Shown in pieces: positions 36,497-49,500 of a DNA stretch of 64,000 bases. The translations under genes and the position numbers were made by a program. The notes beneath the pieces were generated by a model. It saw only the letters and a list, made by a program, of their open reading frames with translations. It was not told where the DNA came from and made no database searches. The stretch is from Thuidium tamariscinum (lineage: Eukaryota > Streptophyta > Bryopsida > Hypnales > Thuidiaceae). Within the stretch, counting starts at the first letter, position 1, and each line of letters opens with the position of its first letter. The stretch covers positions 20,669,386 to 20,733,385 of the forward strand of contig OX344752.2 in assembly GCA_947034885.2 (NCBI GenBank), given 5' to 3'.

Positions 36497-39400
36497 ATGG
36501 ATCCCACCGTAGACACAGCCAACGGGCACTTCACAGACCTATCGATGGCGTTAAATGCTCTTGAGCGATCGCGAGCAAACGAGGGAGGATTAGCTTCTTA
36601 CAAGTGCCCTTGCACCCAGTGCAAAGAAGGCGGACGTGCAATTTCACGGAGGACCATCGATAGACATTTGCGAAGACACGGACGCGATCCAGCAATCACG
36701 CATTGCATGCTGGTGAGTTCAAAATTTCTGTAACGTATCAACAGTAGTACACCTCCTGTTTTTTTCCTAGTGAACTTCATTTCCATAATTCATTTCAATG
36801 TATCTGGTTCTGTAATTTGTTCCCTTTGCTCGATTCGTGACTTTCATTTCTTCACAAAGTTCTTATGTGAAAGATGGTACTTGTTATTTACATAGGACTT
36901 AAATAACATAGTGGCCGATCTACATTAACCCTATAGAACTGCATACCATTTTCAACTTCATGTGACCTGCTGAACCCAAGTGCAGTCCTCAAAACCCTAA
37001 GTAGGTCTAATGCAAGATTGAAAACCGAATTTGAACTTCACAAGGACATTACTATTCAGAAGTCTTTCATTGTGGCATTCTTGAATTGGAAGGAGTCACT
37101 TAAAATAGTTTTTCCTTCCACGAATCAGAAGAGAAAATGCCCATGCTATGAGGTTCATTGTCACTTTTGCTCTCTTTCAAGAATTTGGAGTCCTAAAACT
37201 GAAAATGAATGAACTCTTTCCACTGCAAGTGAGACTGACGAATGCCACTGTTCTTCACATAAGAATCTATAGGATTTATTCTGTTTCCTAATTTTCACTA
37301 CTAATTTTGATTTTACTTCATTACATTCTACCAGCTAGAAGACGACGACATGCAGGACTTCGACATGCCCTCAGCAGAAGGCAATCCTCGTCCTCCACAG
37401 GAAGCTTGTCATCCTCAACCAGAGTAGACAGTAGATGAAGAATTCGACTTCGAGAGGATGGCAGCTGAGTGGTTTCAAGCGTCTGATGAAAGAAGGCAGA
37501 CTTTATTTGAGCACAATGACGAAAATGAAGATGGTGACGACAATTCCATGCAGGAGGATACAGAGGCAGAGGACCCTGACATGGTTGAGTGGTTGAAGCA
37601 GAGCCAGGTACCTCTTTATGCCGGTGCAAAAATCTCTGCTTTAGCTTGTGTGCTTGTCATCATAAACTTGGCGCACTTGCATAACGTGAGCAATTCCTTC
37701 ATGGACGAATTGCTTTCCTTCCTCAGACTAGACGTACTGCCAACCTGCAACCAATTATCTAAAAACAGGCAAGAGGCACGGAGTTTCATTGATCGTTTAG
37801 GGTTGAACTTCAATACCATTCATGCATGTAGGAATGGATGCGTTCTCTTCTGGAAAGACAGAGCTTCTTTGACCGAGTGTCCTAAATGCCATTTGTGAAG
37901 ATATGTGAGAGGAAGCTCGTCCATTCCCGGGAAAGTCCTCAGGCATTTTCCCTTGATCCCTAGACTTCTCAGGATGTATAGGTGCCGTGACATTGCAAAC
38001 CTCATGAGATGGCATGAACATAATGCATCCACTGATGGGAAAGTGCGTTCAGTGTTAGACAGTCCTGCTTGGAGAGAAGTGAGAAATATTGACAGTTCTT
38101 TCTTCAATGAGAGCAGAAATGTGAAACTTGGTTTGGCTTTAGATGGAATGAACCCTTTTGCTGATAAGTCAACAAAGCATTCGACATGGCCTGTATTTCT
38201 CCTAAACTACAATTTGCTCGGCTGGATGGTCACAAAAAGATTCTTTGTTATGCTCTCTCTTCTAATACCAGGGAAAGAGTCTGTGAAATCTGAAAACATA
38301 GATGTCTACCTTGAACCCCTTGTAGATGAATTGTTGCTATTATGGGATGGGATTCCTGCTGTGGATATGTCTTCCAACATACAGAACCGTAGATTCAATC
38401 TGCGGGGCATGCTACTTTGGACCGTTCATGATTATCCAGCTTATGGATTAATCTCAGGGTGTGTTACGAAGGGTTATAGAGGGTGTCCTATTTGCGGTCC
38501 TAATGTGGACTCTAGGTTTTCCAAGAGTCTTTGGAAAAACATTTTCCAAGGTCATCGTCGGTATTTGCCTTTTAATCATCCTTTCCGCTTCATGAGAGAT
38601 CCTTTCAATGGAAAAGAGGAGCACCGAGGAAAGCCTCCTAGAGTATCTGGTGTTGAGCACCGAAGAAGGGGCGAAGCAAGGGAGAGGTGGCTTGAAGCAG
38701 GTGGAATTCCAAGCAGTGAGAACGACCCCGTAAAACGGCATGGAGTGAAGCGACTCTCCATTCTAATTAAGCTGCCATATTGGGACGTGAGTGAAGTCTT
38801 TTTTTTCAGTTCTTTATTTCTCTCATGTTTTTATGTCTTTCATAAATTTAATTCTCCATTGTAACTGAAATTTGTGTTCAAGAAATTATCTGAGAATGTT
38901 CTCTTTTTGGTGCAGAAACTCCTCAGTAGGCAAGTTCTCGATGTCATGCACTGTGAGAAAAATATTGCTGAAAATTTCTTGAACACTTTGCTTGGCATGA
39001 AAGATGGTCCTGCGGTCCGCAATGACATGCAGGAGGTTGGCTGCAAAAGAGCTCTGCATATTCGGAGAAAAAACCCTCCACAAATTGGATATCATGTGCC
39101 CAAAGCTCCGTACGTGCTGTCGCCTGATAGTAAGAAGAAGCTCATAGAGAGACTAAGGAATATGAAAACACCAACAGGGTACATGGCGAACATGAAGTCT
39201 ACTATTGACCCTGACGGAACAATACATGGCTTGAAGAGTCATAACTACCACATGCTCTTGGAGCACATCCTTCCAGTTTGCCTAAGGGGTTTGCTGCCTC
39301 ATGGAATCATGAAAGTTGTGCTTCAAATCAGTGACATCTTCAAGAGGATATGTTCAAAGGTACTTGACCCTACACAGATGGATTCTCTCACTGAACAAGT

Positions 39401-40921
39401 GGCAGTTGCGTTATCTCTGTTGGAACGTCATTTTCCTCCATCATTTTTTGATCCCATGACGCATCTACTAGTTCATTTAGTGGAAGACTGCATTTGTGTG
39501 GCCCCGTGCACAACCGTTGGATGTATCCTCTTGAGAGGTACATGAAGTATATGAAGTCTTATGTACGGAACAAAGCCCGGCCAGAAGGGTGTATGGCAAC
39601 AAGAACTGCCATGGAAGTGGGTCTAGGTCTATCCACGGAATATATTTTGGAGTGCGAATCAACACGGAAAAGAGTGTGGGATGGTGAAGAAGAAGCAAGA
39701 GACTCTGGAGAGGTTCTTGTTGGAAGTTATAGAATCTGCACCTTGTCCGCAGAAGAGTGCCAATGGGCACATGCTTGTGTATTGAATAACTCCAGCTGCC
39801 TTGACATACTGAGAGAGTGAGTACTGATTTGAAGTTGTATTTCATTTATTTTGAGTTCTGGAATATTCTTGGTTGGCCGATGTTGATGAGTTCCTTATTC
39901 ACATGTCCGAAAATTATACTGGAAGAGCTATTAGGACTGTCTCATATTTCAATTTTGTTGGCTGGAAAAATGTGTAAGGCTATGTCTTTTGAATTTCTTG
40001 TGCAGAACACATAAAAGGTTGTCTTTAGAGAGGTTGGACGCCAGAGTGGCGTACCGACGGTCAGTGCATCCTCGGCAACGACGGAGAATGGAATATCCAG
40101 TAGACATGAATCTGGTAGAAGATTTCCCGCTCTGGTTGCAAAATGCTGTGCAATCAGGGAATGGTGAATTTGTCGACGACGTGGTTGACTTGTCAATGCC
40201 TCCAAGGTTCAGAACACGGTCTTTCAAATCAATGAAAGCTTATGGGAAATATTTCAGAGTCTGCCATGCTGAAACAAATTTGGTGACGACGAACTCAGGG
40301 GTGACCGTTACCTGCGAAACTCTGCAACGAAGTGGCCTGTCCGACGTGAACTGTGTGTTAGGGGAAGTGACGTATTTTGGTAAAGTGAAGGAAATTCTGG
40401 AGTTGGACTACGGTAGATTGAAGCCAGTTTTGCTTTTGTGTGATTGGGTACCGCCTATAAGCAGAGGACCAATTGCGTGTTTGAAAACAGATAAATTCGG
40501 TTTCACGTTAGTGAAGTTAAATAGACTAATGCGAAGGTCAGCGAATTCCTTTGTTTTTCCGATTCAGGCATCCCAAGTTTTCTTCTTGGACTCCGGGGAT
40601 GAGTCAGAGTGGTCTATAGTGGTTCGTGCAGATCCAAGGTCGACACGTGTCTTTCAAGAAAGTGACACGGACTTCACTCCTTCTGTAGTTGATTTAGATG
40701 ACTTGTATACGGTGGAGGACACCGAAAATGAAGAAACTGAAGAGGATGCAGACTTCGACTCTGACTGCGGGGAGTCATGGGGCGAAGATGTCACGGAGGC
40801 TGATTTAATCGTCCGTGAAGATTCTTCAGATCTTGAAGGTCATGAATTCGAGGAAGGTGGAGCTGAAGACGATGTATCAGAGGAGGAATCTGGGAATGAA
40901 GATGGAAGCTCCCGTGAATGA
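36497..40921 (+). pseudogene. CACTA transposase (tnp2 family), 4 exons, recently inactivated
   Basis: Exons: 36497-36712, 37335-38786, 38916-39816 and 40006-40921, with GTGAGT donors at all three introns and CAG acceptors that hold frame, about 1,160 residues. Exon 1 carries the transposase-associated segment CPCTQCKEGGRAISRRTIDRHLRRHG. Exon 2 carries the tnp2 core: GLALDGMNPF near 38133, WPVFLLNYNLLGWM, LIPGKES, NIDVYLEPLVDEL, GCPICGP and FRFMRDPF. Exon 3 has VLDVMHCEKN and then a DUF4218-like region (GPVHNRWMYPLERYMKYMKS). Exon 4 has a DUF4216-like region and an acidic tail. Three lesions are present: TAG at 37425-37427, TGA at 37896-37898 (CHL*RYV, likely from CGA), and a one-base frameshift near 39485-39493. 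The rest is intact, so loss is recent. Confidence 0.85.
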
Positions 40922-43900
40922 CTTCATTTCATTTTATCAATATTAAACTGAGTCTCTGGCTTTTTGAAATTAAGGTTCAGGAGGAGCTATGTGGAGGACA
41001 TTGATTCTGCGATAACAGTACAGAAGAATTAGCTTCGCCGATTAGCTTAAGAATTTTTTTTTACATGAGCAGGCATTTCATCTATCATTGAGTAGGATCG
41101 GTCAAGTGTATGAGGGAAGCATGTGTACGTACTGAAGGCATGTTGTGTAGTATTATTTCGTAATGGGAAGTACAGATGTCTCAGATTTTTTTGTTTTTAG
41201 CATCCAGGGAAAGTGTTCAATGAATCACGAAGATGAGATGCTTTTATCAACTTGCATTTTGCTTCAGTTCTGTAATATTTGGAGCGTCGATTCTTGTGGA
41301 CATGGTTTTGTGTTGCGTCACGTTTGCCAGTAGTATATGCAGTGGTATTAACACAGTTCGACCAGAGACGATGATGTTGTGGACCAATTCATGCATGTCA
41401 TTTACAGATCTTGGATTTCAGCGTCGACTGTGTACAATAATGCTGGAGGGCAATCAGTGCTCTTCAGAAAGTTACAATTATATGTGAGGAGGACTGGGCA
41501 AACTTCTAGGATGAATATTGCACGCCTTGCACTTGCTGCTAAGAGAAAGTGTGTTGGAGGAGCGAGAAGGCAACGACGTCGAAGTGCAGAAGTGGCGTAG
41601 CGGAAGACAAGAATTCAGTGCTGGGTAAGTTACATGGACAGTTCTGTCGTTGAAGCAGTTGTTGAGGCTGAGTAGTGCGTGGGGACATGAGAGCATCGGA
41701 AAGTGCAGTCAGGAACATGAGATTAGTGCAGGGACAATGCCTACAGAAGCAGTTGCATTGTTTTCATGCGCATGGGCCGCAGAGCTCACATCGGAATTCA
41801 CTTAAAGGAAGAGTCATGTCGACCAAGAATTGAGTACCTGAATGTCGATTACCTCATGGGGTTATCGGAGTCGCTGATATAGTGAAGGACGACTGTGCAA
41901 ACTTCCATTTTATTTACTGGAGGAGATTGTAATTGGCTTGTTCTCTACATTAATGCCGTTGCTTTGCTACTGTGGTGAAAGTGTTCATACATGTGTTCGT
42001 CACGCGCCTGTTCGTCATCCATGATTCATATGGTAGCGCATGAACAGGTTGTAGCAGTATTGAGGCCTCCATGTCAACGTGATGGTTGGAAGACAGAATT
42101 CAGTGAAGGATGAGGTAAGTTGAAGTGGATGATTGAACTTCATAAAGTGCGTCCAACACCATGCAGTGTGTGGATGTATGTTGCATGGTGTATGATCTTA
42201 AAGGGATATGGCTTATAATTGTATACCAGAATTAGAAAGTTAGGAATGGACAGTCCAATTCTCTTCAATGGTTTTGTTGTGGGCGACTGGTACAATTCAG
42301 GTAGACCATTAATTTAGGTCTCTGATTCTTCAATTCAGTAGTTGGCTTTGCAGTTATGAAGTAGGACTGTGTTGCAGGATGAATCAAATTATAGGACAAT
42401 TTCATTTCAGTTGTTTGTGGTGATGTAGTTAGGTTTGTTTGTTTTTGGTTACGAGAGTAGAATATCATCAGATGACAGGAGCAGGCAGTTTTCCAGAAAT
42501 TTAGGTACTACTGAGTGCACTTGGAGAAAATTGTTTTGCTTATTAAACGGCAGAGGTTATGAGGTCTCCATTAAGAAGGGTGGTTGCTATTCTTGAAGTG
42601 CCCTCGTGAATTGATACTCGGACAGGCCCTAGTGAACATGCGGAGTGATGTGTACATGAGTGTGCACAATCCGTGGTAGTCTGCGGAGGCGGTCAAGGGA
42701 AGAAGAAGAGTTAGAAGAGAAGAACAAGAATTTTGTCTACTTCAATGATGAGATTGAAAGTGTGCGTGGAAGTCAAATAGTAATGCAGGGGATGATGTGT
42801 TTGAGGGACGAGTATTGTCTTCTTCTTCTTATGTCATTTGAAGGCCTATCGGAAGTAACTGACGGAGTTTTGACTGACACGAGGTCAGTCATACCGTATG
42901 ACTCAGTAGAAGATTTAATTCAAAGTCTTCTTATCTTCATGGACGAATTGCTTTACTGTCCTTAAGGTGTGTTAGCTTTCACGAAGGTGCACGTCACTGT
43001 TGACAGTGACGAACGTCATGTACCATGTTCCGTGAGTTCAAAATTTTTTTGAGCTCACGTACATGGATATCCACGACTGTGTCATTGGTGGCTTCGAACT
43101 TGGAAGGCATAGCTCCATTCCATATCCAAGAAGTAGGAGTGAGTGAAACGTGCATGACTTGATGCGTAGAGAACTATACGTCTTTGAATTGTGGAGTTGT
43201 TCACGTCTGCAGGAGAATCTGGAAATTGGGAAAATGGAGCACGGAGCAGTGGAAGAATGTCAACAGTCATGATGATGGGAACTTCAGTTATCGCTAGGTC
43301 ATAACAGAGAATGTGACTGTTACTTTAAATTTCAGCCGCCTACGGACAACAATCTTCGATAGACACGGCAGTATTACAGGAGCGAGTAAACTGACGAGGA
43401 GGAATGTGTGGGCCGGGGATATCAGGAGGAAGAAGGCGTGTACGGAGGAGGATGTTCAGTTCTAATTGTCCACTGCCAGGGTTTGAGAATTCTAGGAGGC
43501 GTTTTCTGAAGTACATATTCTTTGAATTTCCAAGACAGCATGAAGGATGCACTTCGTATAGAAAGTGAGAATTCCATGATTTTTCTGGTAGTGACATTGT
43601 ACTCAGTCTACAAATCACTTAGTGCGTCCACTTCTCTGTGATTAGAAATATTGAAACAAAGTAGGTCAGGCTTCAGAACAGATGTAGTTATCCAGGTCTA
43701 GTGATTGTGTGTGTAACAGTCCAGATGTAGGTTTATAGTGGAACTCACTTCGCTGTTAGTAGAGAGATTAGTTTTAAGGAATTCCTTCAAATGGAAAAAT
43801 CCATGTGAAGACTTGCACATTTTTTTATTTAATAAGGCACTTCTTGAGATTCATAGGTTTACTTTGCAATGCTCAATTACAGAGCTGGTATTGAGCGTCT

Positions 43901-44596
43901 GAAATGCCGGAACCTTCATCGAAACGCACAAACCACTGTGGTAGAGAGGAAGCTGCGGACCGGAACAGGAACTCGAACTCTATCGAACTTTTGTCTATTT
44001 TGAGACATATAATACCAACAGTGGACTGAATTTCACCATACGGAACTGGTACAATATTGTTTAATATGATTAATTGAATTTACAAATTCAAAAATCAAAT
44101 GCGCTCCATACAAGCTGCAACGGGTGTCAGGAAAGTATACTAGGCTCAGAAAAATAGGCGGCTTCTTGATAGCCTGGCCCCCCCGGAATCACTTCGAGGG
44201 GCCCATCGATCGACAGAGGGATTTCAACCAAAGCCATGAATGCAGCGTTTGTTTACCAAGTTAATTCCAGGGAAGATTTTGTAAAACTATGTGTGTAGGG
44301 AATGGAAAAAACAACTGATTGGTCCACTGACCGCAGAGTTCCGCTTTCCTGGAAGCACAGGCTCTGCATGACGACAAAGCTACGTCAAGAGGTAGAAACT
44401 TTTTTCACATGACAGCGGCAGATATGGCAGCTGACATCCAAGCGACCACAAATGCAATGCTCCCTTGACCGATTAGTACAATTACACTGAATATACAGAC
44501 GGCCACTGCTGTTCCCATACTTTGAGTAATTTGAACATGTTTTCAGTATTTTCTTACTCATCTCCCGTACTGAAAACGCACCGATCTCTGGTAGTG
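40922..44596 (+). other. CACTA 3' region, unresolved ORFs
   Basis: Long tail of the CACTA element after tnp2. A 101-codon reading at 42660-42965 (acidic start RRRSREEEELEEKNKN, then NDEIESVRGSQIVMQG) and short minus-strand readings at 43082-43618 have no known domain. A perfect 18-bp palindrome GTCACTGTTGACAGTGAC lies near 42990 and shares the GTCACT core found between the two transposon genes. The final 15 bases form the terminal inverted repeat. Confidence 0.4.
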
Positions 44597-44599
44597 TTA

Positions 44600-46504
44600 G
44601 TTAAGATCACCCACCCTTAGTGGAGGGCTAGTACTAGAGCCTTGCACCAATTAACAACAAACTTGATTGTAAACAATTTTAAAACCTTGTAGAGATATTT
44701 GAAATTTGAAACATTTTGAAACAAATATCAACCCTATACTGTACATCACAAGCAAAGTGATTATTTACTACACAAACAATAATACAATCGTTTAAATTTC
44801 CAAGAACATAGAGTTATTTCTTAGTCAATTAGTAATTTCTCACTTTAGTGGTAAGCAATGTTCCCACACATTCTCTAATGATATACTCCAATCGTTTGAA
44901 ATTCTAGGAATCTATAAATATTTCTTTCTTGGCAAATTTTAACTTTAGTAGTAATTAGTGATTTCAACCCTCTCTATGGACACATTTTGTAATTGGACAT
45001 TCCCAATGTATCTTGAGAATTTGACACGTTGGGTATACATTTGAAGTAACAAGTTTTTCATTAGAAGTTGTAAATATATACAACTTCATTTAGAAGCCCA
45101 TGTTTCTTCAAAAACAATATCATTTCGAAGGGGCAAGTGAATTGTTAGCTCTAGTTTAAGCTACATAAATTTATCCAATTAGTAAATGCACAATATTAGT
45201 ATCTTTGTTAGAATAGAATAGATTATAGATTTTGTAATTTATTATTTTAATTCTTCAAAACTAAAATACTCTAAAGATTATAAATTTATTAGACACTACT
45301 TCAACAACAATAGATTGTAGAGGTTACAAATTTGTTAAGCACTAATTTTATTCTACAAAAATTAATTGCATATACTAAAGATTTCAATCTTAACTAATTT
45401 AAATTTATTACAAATAGAGCGTCATTTGTAAATTAGTATCACATACTAATAGGATAAATTATTGACATAGCAAACTAATTATAATTCCTAAAGTGAATTA
45501 CTTATCACAATTGAAAAGCCTAAACTCGTACAAAATCACTCAACAAACGGCTTCAAAACTAAAGTACAAATGGAACACCTATGGCAACAAATAAAAGACC
45601 ATTCAAATCAATAAACATATAGAAGAACAAGAAATGGAAGAAAAAATAGTACCATATAAGCAATTCTAAAATATTGTAAAAGTACATTCCAAATCAAAAA
45701 CTGTCTATCATTCTTGAATTTGTAGTAACATCAATATACATTGCACACATTTGAATCACCTAAAGGTTCACTATCCCTCAAAAGGACAATGTGAAATTTT
45801 GAAACAAGATATACACTTACATGGACTTCATCAAAATACATGTATTCTTCTATTAGGTGCCTAAACTGAAAGTTGTATTGCATGAAGTTTCTTAGGCAAG
45901 AAGGGCAACTTTGAGTAATTGGCAAAACAAACTCATCTAATTTTCTAAAATTTGGCACATAAATAACTACTATAATATAATAGGCAATGGTAAAAAAAAC
46001 TATACGTAATACAAAAATCTCATTCCATGAGAAATTAAAGATTTCTAACCCTATTGAATAAGGTCCAAAATTCCGTTTCTTAAGTAAGCTTGCAATCTAC
46101 ACAATCAAATGGACTGAAATTTTCCACATTCTAAATTACCCATAGTAGCCATCTAGTACCCCTTTGTACAAATAAATTTTAAAAAAGAAACTTTTTCTAT
46201 TGTATTTCTCTCAATGCACTCAATCTTGTAGGGATTAACTTCCAAAAATGACACCAAGACAAGAATCAAAAATCAAGTTCGCTTCTATAGCTACATTTGC
46301 CAACCTTTAATTTTGTACTCTTGACAAGAAGAATAGGTAAGAAAATGCAAGAGATGACAACCTCTATGACCATGTTCCTCGAGTCATTTCCAACCAATGC
46401 AATAGTTTTCATGCAGTGATCAACAACATAACATATTCACTGACAAATTCAAATGATGAGCTCCAAACAACATAGACTACAATTGGTAGAGATTGCCAAC
46501 CTTT
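44600..46504. other. AT-rich intergenic DNA
   Basis: No gene recognised between the CACTA end and the 3' end of the PPR gene. A 75-codon minus-strand ORF at 45731-45958 has no features that support it. The PPR polyadenylation region probably lies just below 46504. Confidence 0.5.
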
Positions 46505-49500
46505 TCACCAGTAATCACCACAAGAACACACACCATTTTGGAAGTGGTGAAAGCGATTAGCATCCCTCACAACAATCTCTCGTTCAGTTGCCTTCGAGAT
46601 AAACTTGGTTGCTGTATGGCAATCTGAACACACTCGAAGGTTCTTGAACACGCGAATTGGCTCTCCAGGGGGTGTCCGCATGAGTCCGTAAGCAATAGCC
46701 AACTTCTCACTATGGGAGCAAAGAGCAACTTCTTTCTCCTCCTCCTCAATGTTCCGCAACACTAGCCGAGTATCAGGCATGTACCCTTCGGCCTTAATTT
46801 TCTCACTCAATCTCCTCAGCTCAGCATAGATCTCCTTCGCTTCTGAGTGAGAAGTATCCCCCACGACGAAGTCATGGACCTTGTTATCAACTTCAATCCA
46901 GCTACGCCCTGGCTCCTTGCGTACACCTCTCTCCTGCATCAAAGTGCGCACCCACAACACCTCCTCCCACTTGCCAGCTGCAGCATAGATATTCGAGAGA
47001 AGCACGTACGCAGATGCATCCATCGGTTCCAACTTGAGACGCTCAATAGCGGCAAGTTTGCCCAAATCCACATTACCATACGTTCTACAAGCACCAAGCA
47101 AGGCTCCCCAAGTTGCCCCATCTGGTTCCAATGGCATGTTCCCAATCAAGAGCTTTGCTTCCTCCAAGTGTCCTGCTCGGCCAAGAACATCCACCATGCA
47201 GGTACAAAGCACTACAGTAGGTTCGATACCATAATCTTGTCTCATAGCGAGAAAAAGTCTACGACCCTCATCTACAAGGCCAGCATGACTACAGGCCGAC
47301 AACACTGCAACGAAGGAGATCACATTAGGCTTCACACCGTCTGCAATCATATTTTTGAACAATTCCAGGGCTTCGTGCCCATATCCATGGTCTGCAAGTC
47401 CACCAATCATCACGGTCCACGTGATTACGTCACGATCCTCCATCCTATCAAAAACTAGCCGAGCATCAACCAAACTCCCACACTTTCCATACATGTGGAC
47501 AAGCGCATTGCCCACACGCAAATCCGTTTCAAGTCCCGCTTTGAGGACATGCCTGTGAACCTCCTTCACCCACTCTAAAGCCCCTGCGCTTGAACATGGA
47601 TTCAGGATGCTCGCATAAGTGAATGCATCGGGTTTAAAGCCTTCCCTTTGCATTTGCATAAACAGTTTATATGCTTCTTGCCCACATCCATGGTCTGCAA
47701 GTCCACCAATCATCCCGGTCCACGTGATCACATCACGATCTTCCATCCGGTCAAAAACTAGCCGAGCATCATCAACACTTCCAGTACTTGCATACATGTG
47801 GACAAGCGCATTGCCCACACGCAAATCCGACTCAAGTCCCGCTTCCAGGACATGCCTGTGAACCTCCTTCACCCACTCTAAAGCCCCTGCGCTTGAACTT
47901 GGATTCAGAATGCTCGCAAATGTAAATGCATTGGGTTCGAGGCCTTCCTGTTTCATTTGGAGAAGCAGTTCATATGCTTCGTGCCCACATCCATGGTCTG
48001 CAAGTCCACCAATCATCACGGTCCACGTGATTACGTCACGATCCTCCATCCGGTCAAAAACTAGCCGAGCATCAACCAAACTCCCACACTTTCCATACAT
48101 CTGGACAAGCGCAGTGCCCACACGCAAATTCGACTCAAGTCCCGCTTTGAGGACATGCCTGTGAACCTCTTTCACCCACTCCAAAGCCCCTGCGCTTGAA
48201 CATGGATTCAGGATGCTCGCAAACGTAGATGCATTGGGTTCGAGGCCTTCCTGTTTCATTTGGAGAAGCAGTTCATATGCTTCGTGCCCACATCCATGGT
48301 CTGCAAGTCCACCAATCATCACCGTCCACGTGATCACATCACGATGCTCCATCCGGTCAAAAACTAGCCGAGCATCAACCAAACTCCCACACTTTCCATA
48401 CATGTGGACAAGCGCATTGCCCACACGCAAATCCGTTTCAAGTCCCGCTTTGAGGACATGCCTGTGAACCTCCTTCACCCACTCTAAAGCCCCTGCGCTT
48501 GAACATGGATTCAGGATGCTCGCATAAGTGAATGCATCGGGTTTAAATCCTTCCCTTTGCATTTGCATAAACAGTTCATATGCTTCTTGCCCACATCCAT
48601 GCTGTGCAAGTCCACCAATCATCACGTTCCACGTGATCACATCTCGATCGTCCATCCTATCAAACACTAGCCGGGCATCATCAACACTTCCAGTACTTGC
48701 ATACATGTGGACAAGCGCATTGCCCACACGCAAATCCGTTTCAAGTCCCGCTTCGAGGACATGCCTGTGAACCTCCTTCACCCACTCCAAAGCCCCTGCG
48801 CTTGAACTTGGATTCAGAATGCTCGCATAAGTGAATGCATCGGGTTCGAGGCCTTCCTGTTTCATTTGGAGAAGCAGTTCATATGCTTCGTGCCCACATC
48901 CATGGTCTGCAAGTCCACCAATCATCACGTTCCACGTGATCACATTACGATCCTCCATCCGGTCGAAAACTAGCCGAGCATCAACCAGACTCCCACACTT
49001 TCCATACATGTGGACAAGCGCAGTGCCCACACGCACATCTGATTCAAGCCCAGCATGTCTTACATACGCATGAACTTCTTTGCCCCACTGCAAAGCTGAT
49101 GGATCGGCACATGCCTTCAGGATGCTCGTGAAAGTAAATGCATTTGGCTGGACCCCTTTTTGGCACATTTGATTGAAAAATTCCATTGCTTTTTCAGCAT
49201 GATTGTGCTTTGCGTAACCTCCAATCATAATGGTCCAACTGAACACGTTCTTGTTCACAAGTTTATCGAACACTCCACGTGCATCCTCCATTTCTCCACA
49301 CCTGCTATACACGCTCATTAAGTTGTTTGCCACATATATATCCTGCTCCATTCCACTCTGGTTGATGTAGTCGTGAACCTGCTTCACGACATTAACATTA
49401 AGGTTTTTCTCCTTCAAGCACCGTCTCAAAACTTCAACATACATAAACGAGTCGATGGCCATGCCTTGTTCTAGTCCATTCTTCAAATTACGAATTGCTT

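Larger units (their letters stand above)
29385..44596. mobile_element. Complete CACTA (En/Spm) transposon, 15.2 kb
   Basis: Left end CACTACAAGGGAAAG at 29385; right end, read inward on the minus strand, CACTACCAGAGATCG, agreeing at 11 of 15 positions. TTA flanks both sides (29382-29384, 44597-44599), the 3-bp duplication expected of CACTA elements. Inside are a TNPA-like gene (minus) and a tnp2 transposase gene (plus), pointing away from each other, exon-like readings on both outer sides, and a nested 1,090-bp palindrome near the left end. The terminal match is short and the call rests on the combination of CACTA ends, TTA duplication and CACTA genes between them. Confidence 0.85.

Noticed and set aside
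47034-49073. Plus-strand ORFs spaced by 303 bp across the PPR gene
   Set aside because: Antisense shadows of the near-identical PPR triplets.
47360-49180. CRISPR-like or satellite array
   Set aside because: The unit is 101 codons within an open PPR frame; it is a protein repeat.
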